Virus record (IMG/VR): IMGVR_UViG_3300025086_000110 | Coordinates: 1 to 34,514 of that record | Source of the DNA: a virus | DNA: 34,514 nucleotides | Reading direction: 5' to 3' (one strand) | Shown: piece by piece, positions 33,899 to 34,514 of the stretch | How the letters are laid out: every line of letters begins with the position of its first letter | How positions within the stretch are numbered: the stretch's first letter is position 1 | Program-made: the position numbers and the translations under genes | The notes under the pieces: model-generated | The model's input: only the letters and a program-made list of their open reading frames with translations | What the model was told of the DNA's origin: nothing | Database searches by the model: none

Positions 33899-34507
33899 TT
33901 ATAAAACTCCATACATATCTACTGTACCTGAATCTATGTTTCCTGAACTAAATTTAAAATCTAAAGCTGTTATTGGAGCTGTCGTATTAAAATATCCACC
34001 TACAGAATCATCTTGTGCGTGGTTATCTTCATTATTACCACTTGTTCTTGCAATAAAATTTTTTACAAACACAGAACTTGATGGTTCAAAAAGATGTAAA
34101 AAGCCAGAAACACAAGCATCATTATCATTACTTACTTGATATGTAAGAGGTTGATAATCTGTACTTTGTGCTAAATCATAAGAACTTTTATATGACAACC
34201 CTGTTTCTGAGTCACTTTCGCTATGGTAAGCATCAAAAAATGTAGTTGTTTTTGTTATATTATACGAATGACTTGAGGAATCATCAGACCCATTAAAACT
34301 AAATACAACATTATCTGTTGCTGGGTGTATATTATTAAAAAAAAATATATACTCTTTATAGGTGCTATCTATACCTGATGTAATGCTTAAACTTGATGAT
34401 GAACTAGCAGTTGATCTTGATATAAATTTTAAATTACCTAGTCCTGTTATGCTACCTACTGCTGTTGCATCTTTTACTGCTCTGTTATTTAATTTAATTA
34501 TACTCAT
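33899..34507 (-). CDS. Tail-fibre tip paralogue B (202 aa), alternative version of 202-810
   Basis: Same length as paralogue A and the same start up to residue 16 (MSIIKLNNRAVKDATA) and end (S-G-N-I-D-S-G-T-V-D-M-Y-G-V-L). In between, residues about 65-125 and 150-170 differ strongly: for example F-S-F-N-G-S-D-D-S-S-S-H-S-Y replaces the A version. The shared scaffold Y-I-F-F-F-N-N-I-H, S-G-F-L-H-L-F-E-P-S-S-S-V-F-V-K-N-F-I-A-R is kept. Variation limited to surface-type loops is what receptor choice would select. It is followed by its own chaperone gene, as A is. Confidence 0.85.
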   Translation of the reverse strand: MSIIKLNNRAVKDATAVGSITGLGNLKFISRSTASSSSSLSITSGIDSTYKEYIFFFNNIHPATDNVVFSFNGSDDSSSHSYNITKTTTFFDAYHSESDSETGLSYKSSYDLAQSTDYQPLTYQVSNDNDACVSGFLHLFEPSSSVFVKNFIARTSGNNEDNHAQDDSVGGYFNTTAPITALDFKFSSGNIDSGTVDMYGVL

Positions 34508-34514
34508 TATGATT

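Noticed and set aside
1-34514. Terminal direct repeat of the T7 kind
   Set aside because: The two ends match only in blocks of 127 and 55 bases with divergent sequence between; physical terminal repeats of one genome would be identical.

Overview
The window looks like an almost complete genome of a small, AT-rich, tailed marine phage of podovirus type. It encodes a T7-like set of virion proteins: a head-to-tail connector portal, tail tubular proteins A and B, a T7-type tail-fibre N-terminus, and internal virion proteins of gp13/gp14 type. I see no RNA polymerase, DNA polymerase, helicase, integrase or tRNA gene. The layout and several small conserved proteins recall pelagiphages of the HTVC010P type (phages of SAR11 bacteria). 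That assignment is from memory of family features, not from a database search.

Layout. (1) 1-20,493, all leftward: the virion operon. Read in the direction of transcription (right to left) it holds the large terminase, two small paralogous proteins, portal, a Bbp19-like protein, scaffold, a 57-aa protein, major capsid protein, a putative decoration protein, a strong intrinsic terminator, tail tubes A and B, a GNAT-like gp13 analogue, a gp14-like protein, two large internal proteins, a T7-type fibre base, and a series of related tail-fibre tip proteins. (2) 20,494-21,122: a mostly non-coding control region with a palindrome, a hairpin, short repeats and divergent promoter-like sites around one small leftward gene. 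(3) 21,123-23,434, rightward: eleven tiny tightly overlapping genes, probably early. (4) 23,435-26,218, leftward: a Cro-like regulator, small proteins, a SET-domain protein, a helix-turn-helix protein, and a probable small terminase subunit. (5) 26,324-29,709, rightward: recombination and replication genes (RecB/lambda-exo-type nuclease, Rad52/ERF-like annealing protein, a possible ssDNA-binding protein, a DUF3310 protein, a DnaA-domain-IV-like protein) and a structured RNA element. (6) 29,690-34,507, leftward: a cluster of very small lysine/arginine-rich proteins, then small membrane proteins, holin, M15 peptidase endolysin, a small nuclease, a tail-assembly chaperone and another fibre-tip paralogue.

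The two ends of the window carry two versions of one locus. Bases 1-127 equal 33,697-33,823 exactly, and 763-817 equal the last 55 bases exactly, while the fibre gene and chaperone start between them differ. The simplest reading is a circular or circularly permuted genome of about 33.7 kb whose contig overlaps itself at a fibre/chaperone cassette present as two alleles. A true tandem duplication is the alternative.

How the parts work together (inference): divergent control regions at about 21.0 kb and 26.2-26.3 kb drive early and replication genes. The phage borrows host polymerases and perhaps host DnaA sites, and repairs or concatenates DNA with its own exonuclease and annealing pair. Leftward transcription then makes terminase, heads and tails, with a terminator and structured leaders setting capsid output. 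The fibre array and its variable cassette are the likely source of host-range variation.
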